A DNA stretch of 64,000 bases from Pinirhizobacter soli (GTDB lineage: Bacteria; Pseudomonadota; Gammaproteobacteria; Xanthomonadales; Rhodanobacteraceae): positions 496,001 to 560,000 of the forward strand of contig NZ_JADZLQ010000003.1 of NCBI RefSeq assembly GCF_015905305.1, written 5' to 3'. The notes under the pieces are model-generated. The model saw only the letters and a list, made by a program, of their open reading frames with translations, had not been told where the DNA came from and did no database searches. A program made the translations under genes and the position numbers. Position 1 is the stretch's first letter; each line of letters opens with the position of its first letter. Positions 25,024 to 34,012 of this stretch are shown here, piece after piece.

Positions 25024-28000
25024 ATGGACACACCGAACGTAACCGCCGTGGCCAGTCCGGCGGTTTCCGTGGCCCCATCGACAAGTGCAAATGTAGTGGC
25101 GCGCGCCTTTCATGGCCTGCGGAACCTGGTTTGCGACTGGTGGCAGCCCGGTGAGCCCATGTTCCCGTTCACCGACGCATATTTTGACGAGTTCCCCACG
25201 ACGTCCCGTGGCACGTCGACCTTCGCTGGGCCCCGTCTCGATTTGCTGGGTGAATCTGACTTTTATGAGCGGCTGCCCAGGGAAATACCTCGCGAATTTC
25301 CCGGGATTAAGCTGGAGCGGCTTACCACCGTGCAGGCTGTACTGTGCGCACTGGCGGCCCCCGGCCTGGGGGGTGCCCTGCAATCGATTGGCAATGGAGC
25401 TGGCATGTTGCCGCCAACTGACGAGGTGGCCACGTGCACGATGTTTTGCTTGCCTGTCGCTGGCGCTGAACTGGTGCCGCAAAGGCGCATCACCTGGGCG
25501 CCAAGACGCCAGTCGCTTGCGGCCGCGGGGTCCAAACCTTCGATGCCCGGTTCCGGGGTCAAGAAGATCAATATTTTTCCGCCGGCACAAAGCCTGCCAT
25601 CGCCACCGGGCGCGCCAACTTTCCTGGGCGATGCCGCGACGTGGAACGATGCTGTCGTCAGCAGGGTGGCGTTGGACCAGCTGAAGGATTTCATGGGCGC
25701 GCTTCCGCAGCATGAGTGGCAGGCTTATCTCAAGCTCCGCACGGAAATCCGCAACCTTGCCACCACCATATCGTCCGATTTCCAGGCCAGGGTGCAGACC
25801 TGGGAGGACGGTTGCGTGGATGAGATCAACAACGCCATGGACGCTGCGATCGGGCCGCAGGCAGATGGCCCGCTGGATTGCCGGGACGCCTGGCTGCACA
25901 CCGACTACTACACAGTAAATTCCCGCCTGCCCCGGACCCTGGCCGAAGGCGAGCTGGTACCACAGCGCCGTTCGGTCAAGCTCTGGGACTCAGCTCGCCA
26001 GAATTTTGCCTACGCAGTTGCCTGGAATTTTGGCGCCGGCCGGGATTTCGCCGCCGCATCGTTCATCAGCAGGGATCAGGCCGGCCGTTCGCCGGTATGG
26101 GCGCTGGGCGTCTCCCGTTTCGCGGAAATCGTACGCACGGTCGATCCGGGTGCGCGGGGAGGGCAGCTGGTTGACCAGTTGCTTGAGGCAGATTCGGGGG
26201 CCAACCGTCGCCTGCGCGATTTGCACACCAAAACCCTGCTATTTGACATCATGGATGCTGGCCGCTCGCCGGCGACGACGGGCGTCGATGCCGCGGCACG
26301 GCAGCGTCTTCAAAGCGCTACGACCCTGCCGCAAGACAGCAGCGACTGGCGTCGCTACCGGGCCGAGTTTGGCATCGCGGTGCCGGCGCTGGGCGTGGGG
26401 CAATGGGTGCAATTGCCCTTCTTCACCTACGGCGTAGAGGGCGTAGGCATTGTCGCCCATGCCATGGGCCGTCCTGACCAACCCTTGCGGGTGTTCAGCG
26501 AACTGACACAAGCGGAGGCATGGCTAAATGCAACGGCGGACCTCACAGCGCCATGGCTGCTGGCACAGCTGTCGGGAGACGATCGGGAACGTGCGGTTGC
26601 ACTGCGTTCGTCGCTCGCCCAGGCAGATGCGCCGCTACCCGGCCTGAACCCGGTTGCGGCGTTGCTTCGCGATACCGTGTCGGCGCTTCTTCCGGTACCC
26701 GCCGTCGAGTTGGTGGTAGATAGTCGGTTTTCATCGCGAATGTCCGGCGTTGCTTCATCGATAGTCCGCTTGCCATGGAAGCTGGCATCCCCAGGCTTGA
26801 ACTTCGCCCACTCGCGGATAAGGGCCAATGTGGCCCGCCTGGCAACCCCTAGTGGAGAACGGGACTGGGACTACGCCGTGCAGGCCGGTTTGGAGATGGC
26901 CTCGGAGATTCTGGAACTGCTCATCACGCCCGTGCCTGGCGGCGTGGCCGGCCTCAACCGGATGCGCACGGTAGCCTTCGGCAGCTTCATCGGCCTAAGC
27001 CTGGTCAGAGGTGGCGTCGACGCCAGCCGGGGCGATGGCGCGGGCATCGTTGGAGCGGGCGTGGACATACTTGACCTTGCTTTTGGCATTTACTCAGGCC
27101 GGGCGGGTGCGAAGGCGAGCCTCCGGCAGGCGGGATATCGACTCGTCCCCCTCAGCGGCACTTCCCCCGATGGGCTGGTGCGATTCGACGCCGATGCCAT
27201 GGTCCGCCCCGTGGCGGCCATGGTGGCCGGCCAGCAACCCTCCAACGACGGCATCATCCATGTGCTTGGCCAGTCTTTCGTCCAGCTGGAACTGCCTTCT
27301 GGCAAAACGACTGTGCTGGCTGCCAGCCGCGGCGGCGACGGCACGTGGCGCCTGCGCCCAAGCAACGCTGCCGAGTACGCACCAGCCATCCGGCGAAGCG
27401 GCAGCCTTTGGGCGCTTAACCTGGATGACTTTTCCGGCGTGGACGACGCCGGCTTGCTGTCGCGTTCGTTCTCCATGGCCGACAGGCGCGGCACGCAGGA
27501 CTCCATCACGCGATTGCAGGACATCACCGGCGTGACGCGTGCGGACCTCGATCGCATCTGGGGTGGTGAACCGCCACCGTCTTGGTTCGATGGCGCCGCG
27601 ACCCGCGTTGCCATCGGCGACATCCTCAACCGCATGCTGTCGACATTCCCGAGGCACGACGAGCCGCTGCATGCGATCGGCGAGGCGTTCTATGCGCAAT
27701 TCCTGGCCGATACCTTAGGCAAGAAAGTGCACGTGGTAGACGACAACGGCGTAACAGCCTATTGGCTCAATCCAAGGACGGGGCCCGTACCCGATGGTGG
27801 CGAGTTCATCCTGCATCGCCAGCCGGGCGGCTTCTACGGCGCGACACGGAATGCCCCGCGCGGAGAGCGTGTCGGCATCCCGGGCATCCTCGACGTAGTG
27901 TTGGCTGAACAGCCGACCTTAGGCAATAGTCATGTGCCGTCGACGGGTGTGGCGACGCTGCAGGCGCGCCGCCAATTGGTCAACCAGGCCAGCGACGCAT

Positions 28001-30180
28001 GGGTAAGGCGCCACGTAAAAGCGATCGAGCGTGCATGCCTGCGCGCATTCGACCTGGAGGCTTCCCTCCAGACCGATGATTTCCTTGCCGCGGGCAAGGT
28101 TGCGGCCGGACCTCGCCTGCCAGCGCCCGATGCCCGCGACGATGCGGCGATGGCACAGCTTCAGTATCGATATCCTGGCTTGACACGCGCCGATGCCATT
28201 GCGGTGCTGGCCGACCAGACCCTTGGGCCGCTCGCGCGGGGTGAGCCGGACGCCGACGGGCTCGCCGATGCGTTGGGCGATCTTGGCATGTTTTCCCGCG
28301 TTATCGCGGCACGTTACCGCGCGCTCTCCGGACGGTACGACGCAGACAGCGAGGCCTTGCTATTGACCGGGCTTACATCCTTAGCAGCATGGTCGGCCGA
28401 TCGATCCATCGAGGTGCTCCAGGGTGGCCTGGATTCGCAGACAGGGGACGTCATCAGTCACGGGCTGTCGGTGGCGCGGTTCGGCCGTGGTGGCACATCC
28501 GTGATACTGGTCCGCACGCCCGGCGGATCGCATCGGGTGGCTGGCATAGCCGTCGGCTCGCTCGTGATCCCACAGACGTCGGCGGCGCATGCCGTACCGT
28601 TGGTCGACAAGGTGCTCCAGGCGCTGCCAACGAGCGACCGCCAGAAGCTCCAGGCATCCGCAATGATCGATGCCAAGTCCATCGTGGCTTCCATGGACAT
28701 GCAGGCGACGAATAAGGTCCTGGTCGCTGTGGCCGCCCAAAGTGTTCGCGCAACCGCACCACTAGCCGCCAACTATGTCACACCCAGCACGCCAGACGAC
28801 TTTCCAACCGGTTCGGTCAATGGCTACTACAGCACCGTATTGCAAGGGCAGACGCAACGCTTTGTCCAGGTCGACGGCATCATGGCCCGCGCAGTTCCCG
28901 ATACGGGCGATCTGGAGCTGGCGCGCCTGCTTCCGCACTTGACCCAGGCTTATCCCGAGCTTGACGATGCGCCAGTTGTTCGCCTGGACCGCCAAGGACA
29001 CTGGCGACTGGTTCGGATCGAGGATGTTGCGAAACAGGAACTGGCCAACTGGGAAGGTCCCGGCGGCGGATTCTCGCGCCCGACGAAGCTGCTGTTGCCT
29101 ATCGACGGCATCGAAAGCAGCACGGCTAATGGTTCGATGGAACGTTTCCTGGCGGGGAGTGAGCGGATCAAGGTCGCGTTCGACTTTGATTTCCAGGCCT
29201 GGCGAAGCATCGACCGACCCGCTCGTGTGTTCAGGCGTGCTGGGGGTCGATGGCAGGAAGGCGCGGTTACCGTGGTCCTCGATACTCCGACGAAATTTGC
29301 CACTATCGAAGTGCCCTCGATTCCCGCTCCGCCCATCGATGCGCGGCCGCTGTCCAAAACCATCGGCTACGGGTGGACGGGCGGTGAGCCGCCATCGGCG
29401 ACGTGGCTTGCCAGGGTCACGGAGAACGCCGCGACAGCCCGCGACGACAACAGTGGATGGACTTCCCAGTTGCACGTTGATCTGAACGACGCTTCGAAGG
29501 TACAGGGGCTTAAGACAACGCTTGCGCCGGCCCATGTCGAAGTCAACGACCTGCGCCGGGATCCGGCGTTCCTGGACTGGTTGAAGACGCCAGCAGGCAA
29601 GCTGTACACCGCCGCGCGTGACGGCACCCACCCCTGTAATGCCGCGGCCATGGACGTTCTGCGATTCGGCTGGATACTCAAGCGACATGGCGGTCTGTAC
29701 GTCGACATGGACGATGTCATCCTCAATGATTGGGTCAGCGTCGGAGAGCTCCGGGCAGGCCCCTTCCAGCTGTTGTCCGGTGGACCGGTCAGCCAGGCCT
29801 TGCTGGGACTCGATTGGGACATCAACACCAGCCACCTCGGTTCGCACGCAGGAAATCCGTTGCTGGATCGTGTCGTGGAGACGATGATTGAACGCGCCGC
29901 GCTCAAGCCTGGATTTTTCAACAAACCCCGACCCGGCGGCGCGGAGGAGTACGGGCGTGACCTGTCGGACCTCACAGGTCCAGGCGTGCTCAAGGACGTG
30001 CTGAAGAAGCATGCTTCGGAGATCCCGGGGCTCATCGGTGCAATGCGGGTGCTCGAGCGCAATGACATTCGCTACGAAGCGCTCGAGCTCGCCGTTGTCG
30101 AAGCGGCGGAAGAGTATTTCCCCTTGATGCGCCGAATCGAAGACGGCAACGCGAACAGCTGGGTGTCTTCGGATGATTAA
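25024..30180 (+). CDS. Giant toxin-like protein with C-terminal TcdA/TcdB-type glycosyltransferase
   Basis: This 1718-residue protein has no signal peptide. Residues 1-620 have no family I recognise and carry the heptad ELVPQRR twice (near 150 and 310). A hydrophobic stretch (about 625-700) could insert in membranes. The middle (700-1400) shows repeated beta-rich units of the form VVRLDRQGHWRL, like those in large Pseudomonas toxins with dermonecrotic-toxin-like regions. The C-terminal domain (about 1440-1718) has the sugar-nucleotide transferase signature: NAAAMDVLRFGWIL, then RHGGLYVDMDD with the metal-binding DxD at Asp1561-Asp1563, then SHAGNPLLDRVVETM. That matches TcdA/TcdB and Gly_transf_sug enzymes, which attach sugars to host proteins. 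Toxin role and delivery route are inferred; no secretion or immunity gene is adjacent. Confidence 0.7.
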   Translation: MDTPNVTAVASPAVSVAPSTSANVVARAFHGLRNLVCDWWQPGEPMFPFTDAYFDEFPTTSRGTSTFAGPRLDLLGESDFYERLPREIPREFPGIKLERLTTVQAVLCALAAPGLGGALQSIGNGAGMLPPTDEVATCTMFCLPVAGAELVPQRRITWAPRRQSLAAAGSKPSMPGSGVKKINIFPPAQSLPSPPGAPTFLGDAATWNDAVVSRVALDQLKDFMGALPQHEWQAYLKLRTEIRNLATTISSDFQARVQTWEDGCVDEINNAMDAAIGPQADGPLDCRDAWLHTDYYTVNSRLPRTLAEGELVPQRRSVKLWDSARQNFAYAVAWNFGAGRDFAAASFISRDQAGRSPVWALGVSRFAEIVRTVDPGARGGQLVDQLLEADSGANRRLRDLHTKTLLFDIMDAGRSPATTGVDAAARQRLQSATTLPQDSSDWRRYRAEFGIAVPALGVGQWVQLPFFTYGVEGVGIVAHAMGRPDQPLRVFSELTQAEAWLNATADLTAPWLLAQLSGDDRERAVALRSSLAQADAPLPGLNPVAALLRDTVSALLPVPAVELVVDSRFSSRMSGVASSIVRLPWKLASPGLNFAHSRIRANVARLATPSGERDWDYAVQAGLEMASEILELLITPVPGGVAGLNRMRTVAFGSFIGLSLVRGGVDASRGDGAGIVGAGVDILDLAFGIYSGRAGAKASLRQAGYRLVPLSGTSPDGLVRFDADAMVRPVAAMVAGQQPSNDGIIHVLGQSFVQLELPSGKTTVLAASRGGDGTWRLRPSNAAEYAPAIRRSGSLWALNLDDFSGVDDAGLLSRSFSMADRRGTQDSITRLQDITGVTRADLDRIWGGEPPPSWFDGAATRVAIGDILNRMLSTFPRHDEPLHAIGEAFYAQFLADTLGKKVHVVDDNGVTAYWLNPRTGPVPDGGEFILHRQPGGFYGATRNAPRGERVGIPGILDVVLAEQPTLGNSHVPSTGVATLQARRQLVNQASDAWVRRHVKAIERACLRAFDLEASLQTDDFLAAGKVAAGPRLPAPDARDDAAMAQLQYRYPGLTRADAIAVLADQTLGPLARGEPDADGLADALGDLGMFSRVIAARYRALSGRYDADSEALLLTGLTSLAAWSADRSIEVLQGGLDSQTGDVISHGLSVARFGRGGTSVILVRTPGGSHRVAGIAVGSLVIPQTSAAHAVPLVDKVLQALPTSDRQKLQASAMIDAKSIVASMDMQATNKVLVAVAAQSVRATAPLAANYVTPSTPDDFPTGSVNGYYSTVLQGQTQRFVQVDGIMARAVPDTGDLELARLLPHLTQAYPELDDAPVVRLDRQGHWRLVRIEDVAKQELANWEGPGGGFSRPTKLLLPIDGIESSTANGSMERFLAGSERIKVAFDFDFQAWRSIDRPARVFRRAGGRWQEGAVTVVLDTPTKFATIEVPSIPAPPIDARPLSKTIGYGWTGGEPPSATWLARVTENAATARDDNSGWTSQLHVDLNDASKVQGLKTTLAPAHVEVNDLRRDPAFLDWLKTPAGKLYTAARDGTHPCNAAAMDVLRFGWILKRHGGLYVDMDDVILNDWVSVGELRAGPFQLLSGGPVSQALLGLDWDINTSHLGSHAGNPLLDRVVETMIERAALKPGFFNKPRPGGAEEYGRDLSDLTGPGVLKDVLKKHASEIPGLIGAMRVLERNDIRYEALELAVVEAAEEYFPLMRRIEDGNANSWVSSDD

Positions 30181-30183
30181 GGC

Positions 30184-31092
30184 TCAGGCGCGTGCCTTGA
30201 GGAATGCCTGCAGCCGGGGCACCACGAAATCAAGGAAGGCAACCACCCGCGGCGCCATGCGCGTGCCACCCAGGTACACGGCGTTGATCTCCTCGCGATC
30301 GTCCACGCCTGATGCTTCAAGCACTTCGACCAGCCGGCCCGCGGCGACATCCTCGGTGACATTGAACGAACCCAGCCGAGCCAGGCCTACGCCTGCCAGC
30401 GCCATGCGGCGGACGGTCTCGCCATTGTTGGCCAGCAGCGAGCCGCCCAGGGTTCGCGCCACCACGCGGCCGCCATCCTTCATCGGCCAGATGGGCGCGG
30501 CGCGACGGAAGTTGAAGCCAAGGCAGTTGTGATGGTCCAGGTCCTGCACGGTGCGCGGCGTGCCGTGGCGGGCGAAGTAGTCGGGCGAGCCCACGATCAT
30601 CCGGCGTGCCTGTCCCAGGCGCCTGGCATGCAGGTTTGAATCCTGCAACTTGCCCACGCGGAAGGCGACGTCAGTGCGATCGAGGTAAAGGTCGACGATG
30701 GTGTCGGAAAGGGAAAGGTCGACCACGATGCCGGGATAGAGAGCCCAGAAGGCCGGCAGGATCGGCTCCAGTGCCATGATGCCGAACGCGACGGACGCAT
30801 TGACCGTTACCGTGCCCTGCGGTTGGGCGTGATGCTGGCCCAGGCTGCTCTCGATGTCGTCCAGCTCCGCAAGCAGGGCTTGGCTGCGCTCGAAATACGC
30901 CACGCCCTCGGCGGTAAGGGCCAGCGCGCGCGTGGAACGCTCCACCAGGCGCACGCCCAGGCGTTCCTCGATGCGTGAGACCAGTTTGCTCACCGTCGAT
31001 GGCGTCATTCGCAGCTTGCGCGCGGCCTCGGAAAAACTCCCGGTTTCCGCCACGCGCACGAATACCTGCATTTCCCCGGTTCGGTTATCCAT
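30184..31092 (-). CDS. LysR-family transcriptional regulator
   Basis: A 302-residue regulator with an N-terminal winged helix (MQVFVRVAETGSFSEAARKL then TPSTVSKLVSRIEERLGVRL, residues 8-45) and a type 2 periplasmic-binding-protein effector domain (about 90-300). It belongs to the subgroup around DmlR/AaeR-like regulators. It is divergent from an MFS exporter gene, the classic layout for a LysR regulator controlling its neighbour. The 113-bp gap has a perfect LysR box. The ATG chosen puts the helix-turn-helix at the normal distance from the N-terminus; an upstream frame is longer but unsupported. Its 3' end lies 3 bp from the giant gene stop. Confidence 0.93.
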   Translation of the reverse strand: MDNRTGEMQVFVRVAETGSFSEAARKLRMTPSTVSKLVSRIEERLGVRLVERSTRALALTAEGVAYFERSQALLAELDDIESSLGQHHAQPQGTVTVNASVAFGIMALEPILPAFWALYPGIVVDLSLSDTIVDLYLDRTDVAFRVGKLQDSNLHARRLGQARRMIVGSPDYFARHGTPRTVQDLDHHNCLGFNFRRAAPIWPMKDGGRVVARTLGGSLLANNGETVRRMALAGVGLARLGSFNVTEDVAAGRLVEVLEASGVDDREEINAVYLGGTRMAPRVVAFLDFVVPRLQAFLKARA

Positions 31093-31103
31093 GGCGCAAA
31101 CCT

Positions 31104-31118
31104 GTGAATTGGATTCAC
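31104..31118. promoter_or_regulatory. LysR-type operator (T-N11-A dyad)
   Basis: GTGAAT (31104-31109), TGG, ATTCAC (31113-31118) is a perfect dyad containing the LysR consensus T-N11-A with T at 31105 and A at 31117. It lies 12 bp before the regulator start and 88 bp before the exporter start, in the right place for autorepression and activation. Confidence 0.65.
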
Positions 31119-31205
31119 TAGTGATGGGAACGACGGGCGGATTGTCAAGGCGGGCCGCATGGTTCATCTTGCAATGCAGCATCCTTATTCCCTCACGGAA
31201 ACCCC

Positions 31206-32369
31206 ATGAAGACCAACTGGCCCCTGCTGGCGCTGGCCGTCGGCGCGTTCGGCATTGGCACCACTGAGTTCGCCCCGATGGGCCTGTTGCCGGTCATCGC
31301 CGATGGCGTGCACGTGTCCATTCCCACGGCCGGCATGCTGGTCAGCGCCTATGCCGTGGGCGTGATGATCGGTGCACCGCTGATGACGCTGGCCCTGGGC
31401 CGGGTGCGGGCGCGCACGGCATTGATCGCGCTGATGGGCATCTTCACGGTGGGTAACCTGCTGTCTGCGCTGGCGCCCGGCTACGGCTGGCTGTTGGCCT
31501 CGCGCCTGGTCACCAGCCTGAACCACGGTGCCTTCTTCGGCCTGGGCTCGGTGGTGGCCGCAAGCGTGGTGCCACGCGAGAAGCGCGCCAGTGCCGTGGC
31601 CACCATGTTCATGGGCCTGACCATCGCCAACGTCGGCGGCGTACCAGCGGCGGCATGGCTTGGCCACGCGATCGGTTGGCGCATGGCCTTTGCCGCCACC
31701 GCGGGCCTGGGCGTGCTGGCCATGGCGGCGCTGGCCCTGGCCTTGCCCAAGGGTGAAGCCGGCAAGATGCCCGATGTGCGGCGCGAGCTGAAGGTGCTGG
31801 CGCGCCCGGCGGTGCTTGGCGCGCTGGGCACCACGGTGTTGGGTTCGGCGGCGATGTTCAGCGTGTACACCTACATCGCGCCGGTGCTGACCAACATCAC
31901 CCACGCCAGCGCCGGCTTCATCACCGCCATGCTGGTGGTGATCGGCATCGGTTTCACCATCGGCAATGCCATCGGCGGCAAGCTCGCCGATCGTTCCCTC
32001 GACGGTAGCCTGATCGCCTTCCTGATCGCGCTGTCACTGGTGATGGTCGCTCTGCCGGTGCTTGCCGGCAGCCATGTCGGCGCGACCATCGCCATGCTGC
32101 TGTGGGGTGCTGCCGCGTTCGCCGTGGTCCCACCGGTGCAGATGCGTGTGATGCAGGCGGCTCACGAAGCGCCGGGTTTGGCTTCGTCTGTGAACATCGG
32201 CGCGTTCAACCTTGGCAATGCGCTGGGCGCCGCCGCCGGTGGCGCGGTGATTTCCGCGGGTTTGGGCTATGTCGCGGTATCGATGATGGGCGCGGTGTTT
32301 GCCGCTTCCGGGTTGGCGCTGGTGTTGCTCGGTCGGCATCACGCACGGCGCGTGGCTGTCGTGGCGTGA
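31206..32369 (+). CDS. MFS efflux transporter (AraJ/YdhP type)
   Basis: A 387-residue transporter with twelve predicted helices. The family marker GIGTTEFAPMGLLPVIA in helix 1 and the loop 2-3 motif LALGRVRARTALI are present, as is SLNHGAFFGLGSVVAA in helix 4. This subgroup of drug:H+ antiporter-1 exporters includes AraJ, YdhP and NepI, which export sugars, nucleosides or drugs. Control by the divergent LysR regulator is likely given the shared operator. GGAAACC upstream gives a modest ribosome site. Confidence 0.93.
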   Translation: MKTNWPLLALAVGAFGIGTTEFAPMGLLPVIADGVHVSIPTAGMLVSAYAVGVMIGAPLMTLALGRVRARTALIALMGIFTVGNLLSALAPGYGWLLASRLVTSLNHGAFFGLGSVVAASVVPREKRASAVATMFMGLTIANVGGVPAAAWLGHAIGWRMAFAATAGLGVLAMAALALALPKGEAGKMPDVRRELKVLARPAVLGALGTTVLGSAAMFSVYTYIAPVLTNITHASAGFITAMLVVIGIGFTIGNAIGGKLADRSLDGSLIAFLIALSLVMVALPVLAGSHVGATIAMLLWGAAAFAVVPPVQMRVMQAAHEAPGLASSVNIGAFNLGNALGAAAGGAVISAGLGYVAVSMMGAVFAASGLALVLLGRHHARRVAVVA

Positions 32370-32410
32370 GACCAAGCAGGCGGTTGGCGACTGGAACTGA
32401 ACGGTGGAGT

Positions 32411-33319
32411 TCAACCCATCCGGACAACGCCTCGGCGTCGCAAAGCCAGCAAAGTTGTTATCCGGTCAGCCGGCACGGGAAACGACCGGTTATCGTCACC
32501 GGAGACGACGGTCAGCCTGTCTCCAGCCAACTTGAAACGGGGCTTGTCCACCGGCTCGAGCATCGGCGTCTCGCCCCATGCCCAAAAGGCTGAACCATCC
32601 GCCTCAATCACGAGGTAGGCAATCATGGGTTGAGCGGAGAATGACCAGGTTTCAAAAGCTTCAGCAGAGTTACCGCGGTGATCGCGTTGTTGCCGGCATG
32701 CTCGGAGCAGTTCTACACACGTCTGGTCCCATGTTGCGCGCGCGGCTGCGTGGTCGGGGAAGAGCTCCCGCTTGTGGTGGTCCAGCCATAACTTGAATGC
32801 GCGAGCGCTGCTGTTCGGCAGGGGCACGTCCATGCGGTCCGTCAGGACATTGGCATGTTCTTCCTCCCAGCCGGCCCAATGCTGGGCGTAGTAAGCGGGC
32901 AGGCAGACAGCCCGAAGCTTCACCCAGGTCTTTCCGGTTTCCACCGAGGTCCATATCGTTTCTGCCCAGTCACGGGATGCCACATAGCGGCCCGTCGCCA
33001 ACAGCCGGCGTGGGTTTGAGGGTAGGGTGATGCTACCCCAGGGTCCCTTGGGCTTCTTCTCGTGCGCCACCGCTATGATTTCCACCTTGTGTTCGACAAT
33101 TAGGTGGCCTAAAGGGGCGCAAAAGGTCCTGTGGCCATCTACAGAGATGTGCACTTCATTGCGCGCGCGGTCGATGTTCGCTTGAAAGCTTTTTACGCGG
33201 AAGGGGCCAGCGGCCCCCAAGGCCATGATGGCCGCCTTCTCCCGGCGTCCCATGACGACGGTAAAGGCAATGAGTCCGGCGACGGTGATGCCGAGGGCGA
33301 TGAGGGTGTCGTTAAACAT
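32411..33319 (-). CDS. Membrane-anchored protein of unknown function (302 aa)
   Basis: One N-terminal membrane helix (about residues 5-24, LIALGITVAGLIAFTVVMG) is followed by a soluble domain of about 275 residues rich in Trp and basic residues. No catalytic motif is recognised; KLRAVCLPAYYAQHWAGWEE and WLDHHKRELFPDHAAARATW are the more distinctive segments. AAAGGAATCG precedes the ATG. It is the first gene of the low-GC accessory stretch after the MFS transporter and faces away from the XRE regulator gene. Confidence 0.65.
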   Translation of the reverse strand: MFNDTLIALGITVAGLIAFTVVMGRREKAAIMALGAAGPFRVKSFQANIDRARNEVHISVDGHRTFCAPLGHLIVEHKVEIIAVAHEKKPKGPWGSITLPSNPRRLLATGRYVASRDWAETIWTSVETGKTWVKLRAVCLPAYYAQHWAGWEEEHANVLTDRMDVPLPNSSARAFKLWLDHHKRELFPDHAAARATWDQTCVELLRACRQQRDHRGNSAEAFETWSFSAQPMIAYLVIEADGSAFWAWGETPMLEPVDKPRFKLAGDRLTVVSGDDNRSFPVPADRITTLLALRRRGVVRMG

Positions 33320-33518
33320 GCGTCGATTCCTTTCAACAGTGCGAGTCAGCGATGTGTTTGTCGAAGCCGGTGAAGTAGAGGAGCGCACCGCGTGCCAGCG
33401 GCAAGGCCTCCACCAAAGTGGCTCCATTTGCCTGGGCGGCGCCCAGAGAGTAAAGCTGCAATCGGCGGCGTTTTCATCGCAGAGGCCTCACGGTTGCTTA
33501 GCGACAATATAACAACAT

Positions 33519-33540
33519 GGAATATTCGAAGACGGAATAT
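33519..33540. promoter_or_regulatory. GGAATAT direct repeats upstream of the XRE regulator gene
   Basis: GGAATAT occurs at 33519-33525 and again at 33534-33540, a 15-bp period, in an AT-rich patch 47-68 bp before the XRE start codon. The first copy extends to the palindrome GAATATTC. This is a plausible autoregulatory operator; no binding evidence is visible beyond the repeat. Confidence 0.3.
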
Positions 33541-33586
33541 CAGGCAGAGATGTTTAGCGTCGCTTCATTCTCTGAGCGCGCTGGTC

Positions 33587-33925
33587 ATGCCGAAGTCTGG
33601 AACGGGCAGAAAGTCGATACACAAGGAAGAACACCGCAGGTTTCTAGCCCTGCTGGTGGAAGTTCGGCTTGGCGCAAAATTTACGCAGGTCGAGCTGGCC
33701 CGTGCGCTCGGGTTCTCGCAGCCATACATTTCCCACGTGGAAGCTGGGGATGTTCGTCTAGACCCAGTACAGCTCTATTTTTGGCTCAAGGCTTGCGGTG
33801 TGGGCTATGCCGCATTCATGGGGGCCGTTGAGAAAGCTTTCGATGATGTTGACCGGACCCGTGGGGCGGTCGGCGAAAAGAAGTCCCTCACGGGCAAGTT
33901 GCCGAAGGCGAAGAAACTCCTTTGA
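33587..33925 (+). CDS. XRE-family helix-turn-helix regulator
   Basis: A 112-residue protein with a Cro/C1-type helix-turn-helix at about residues 15-70 (FTQVELARALGFSQPYISHV, then EAGDVRLDPVQLYFWLKACG) and a basic C-terminus. Such regulators often control phage, toxin-antitoxin or defence genes. It is divergent from the 302-residue membrane protein and convergent with the large nuclease gene, so its target is unclear. The start was chosen at the ATG before PKSGTGRKSIHKEE; a longer frame upstream encodes non-family sequence. The ribosome site is weak. Confidence 0.8.
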   Translation: MPKSGTGRKSIHKEEHRRFLALLVEVRLGAKFTQVELARALGFSQPYISHVEAGDVRLDPVQLYFWLKACGVGYAAFMGAVEKAFDDVDRTRGAVGEKKSLTGKLPKAKKLL

Positions 33926-34012
33926 GTTGTGTGTCCGAATGCTCGTATAACAGAATTTTACAGGACTGCCGGTGACGTCCGGGAGCCAGCAGATAACGGT
34001 CAACGTTATCGC

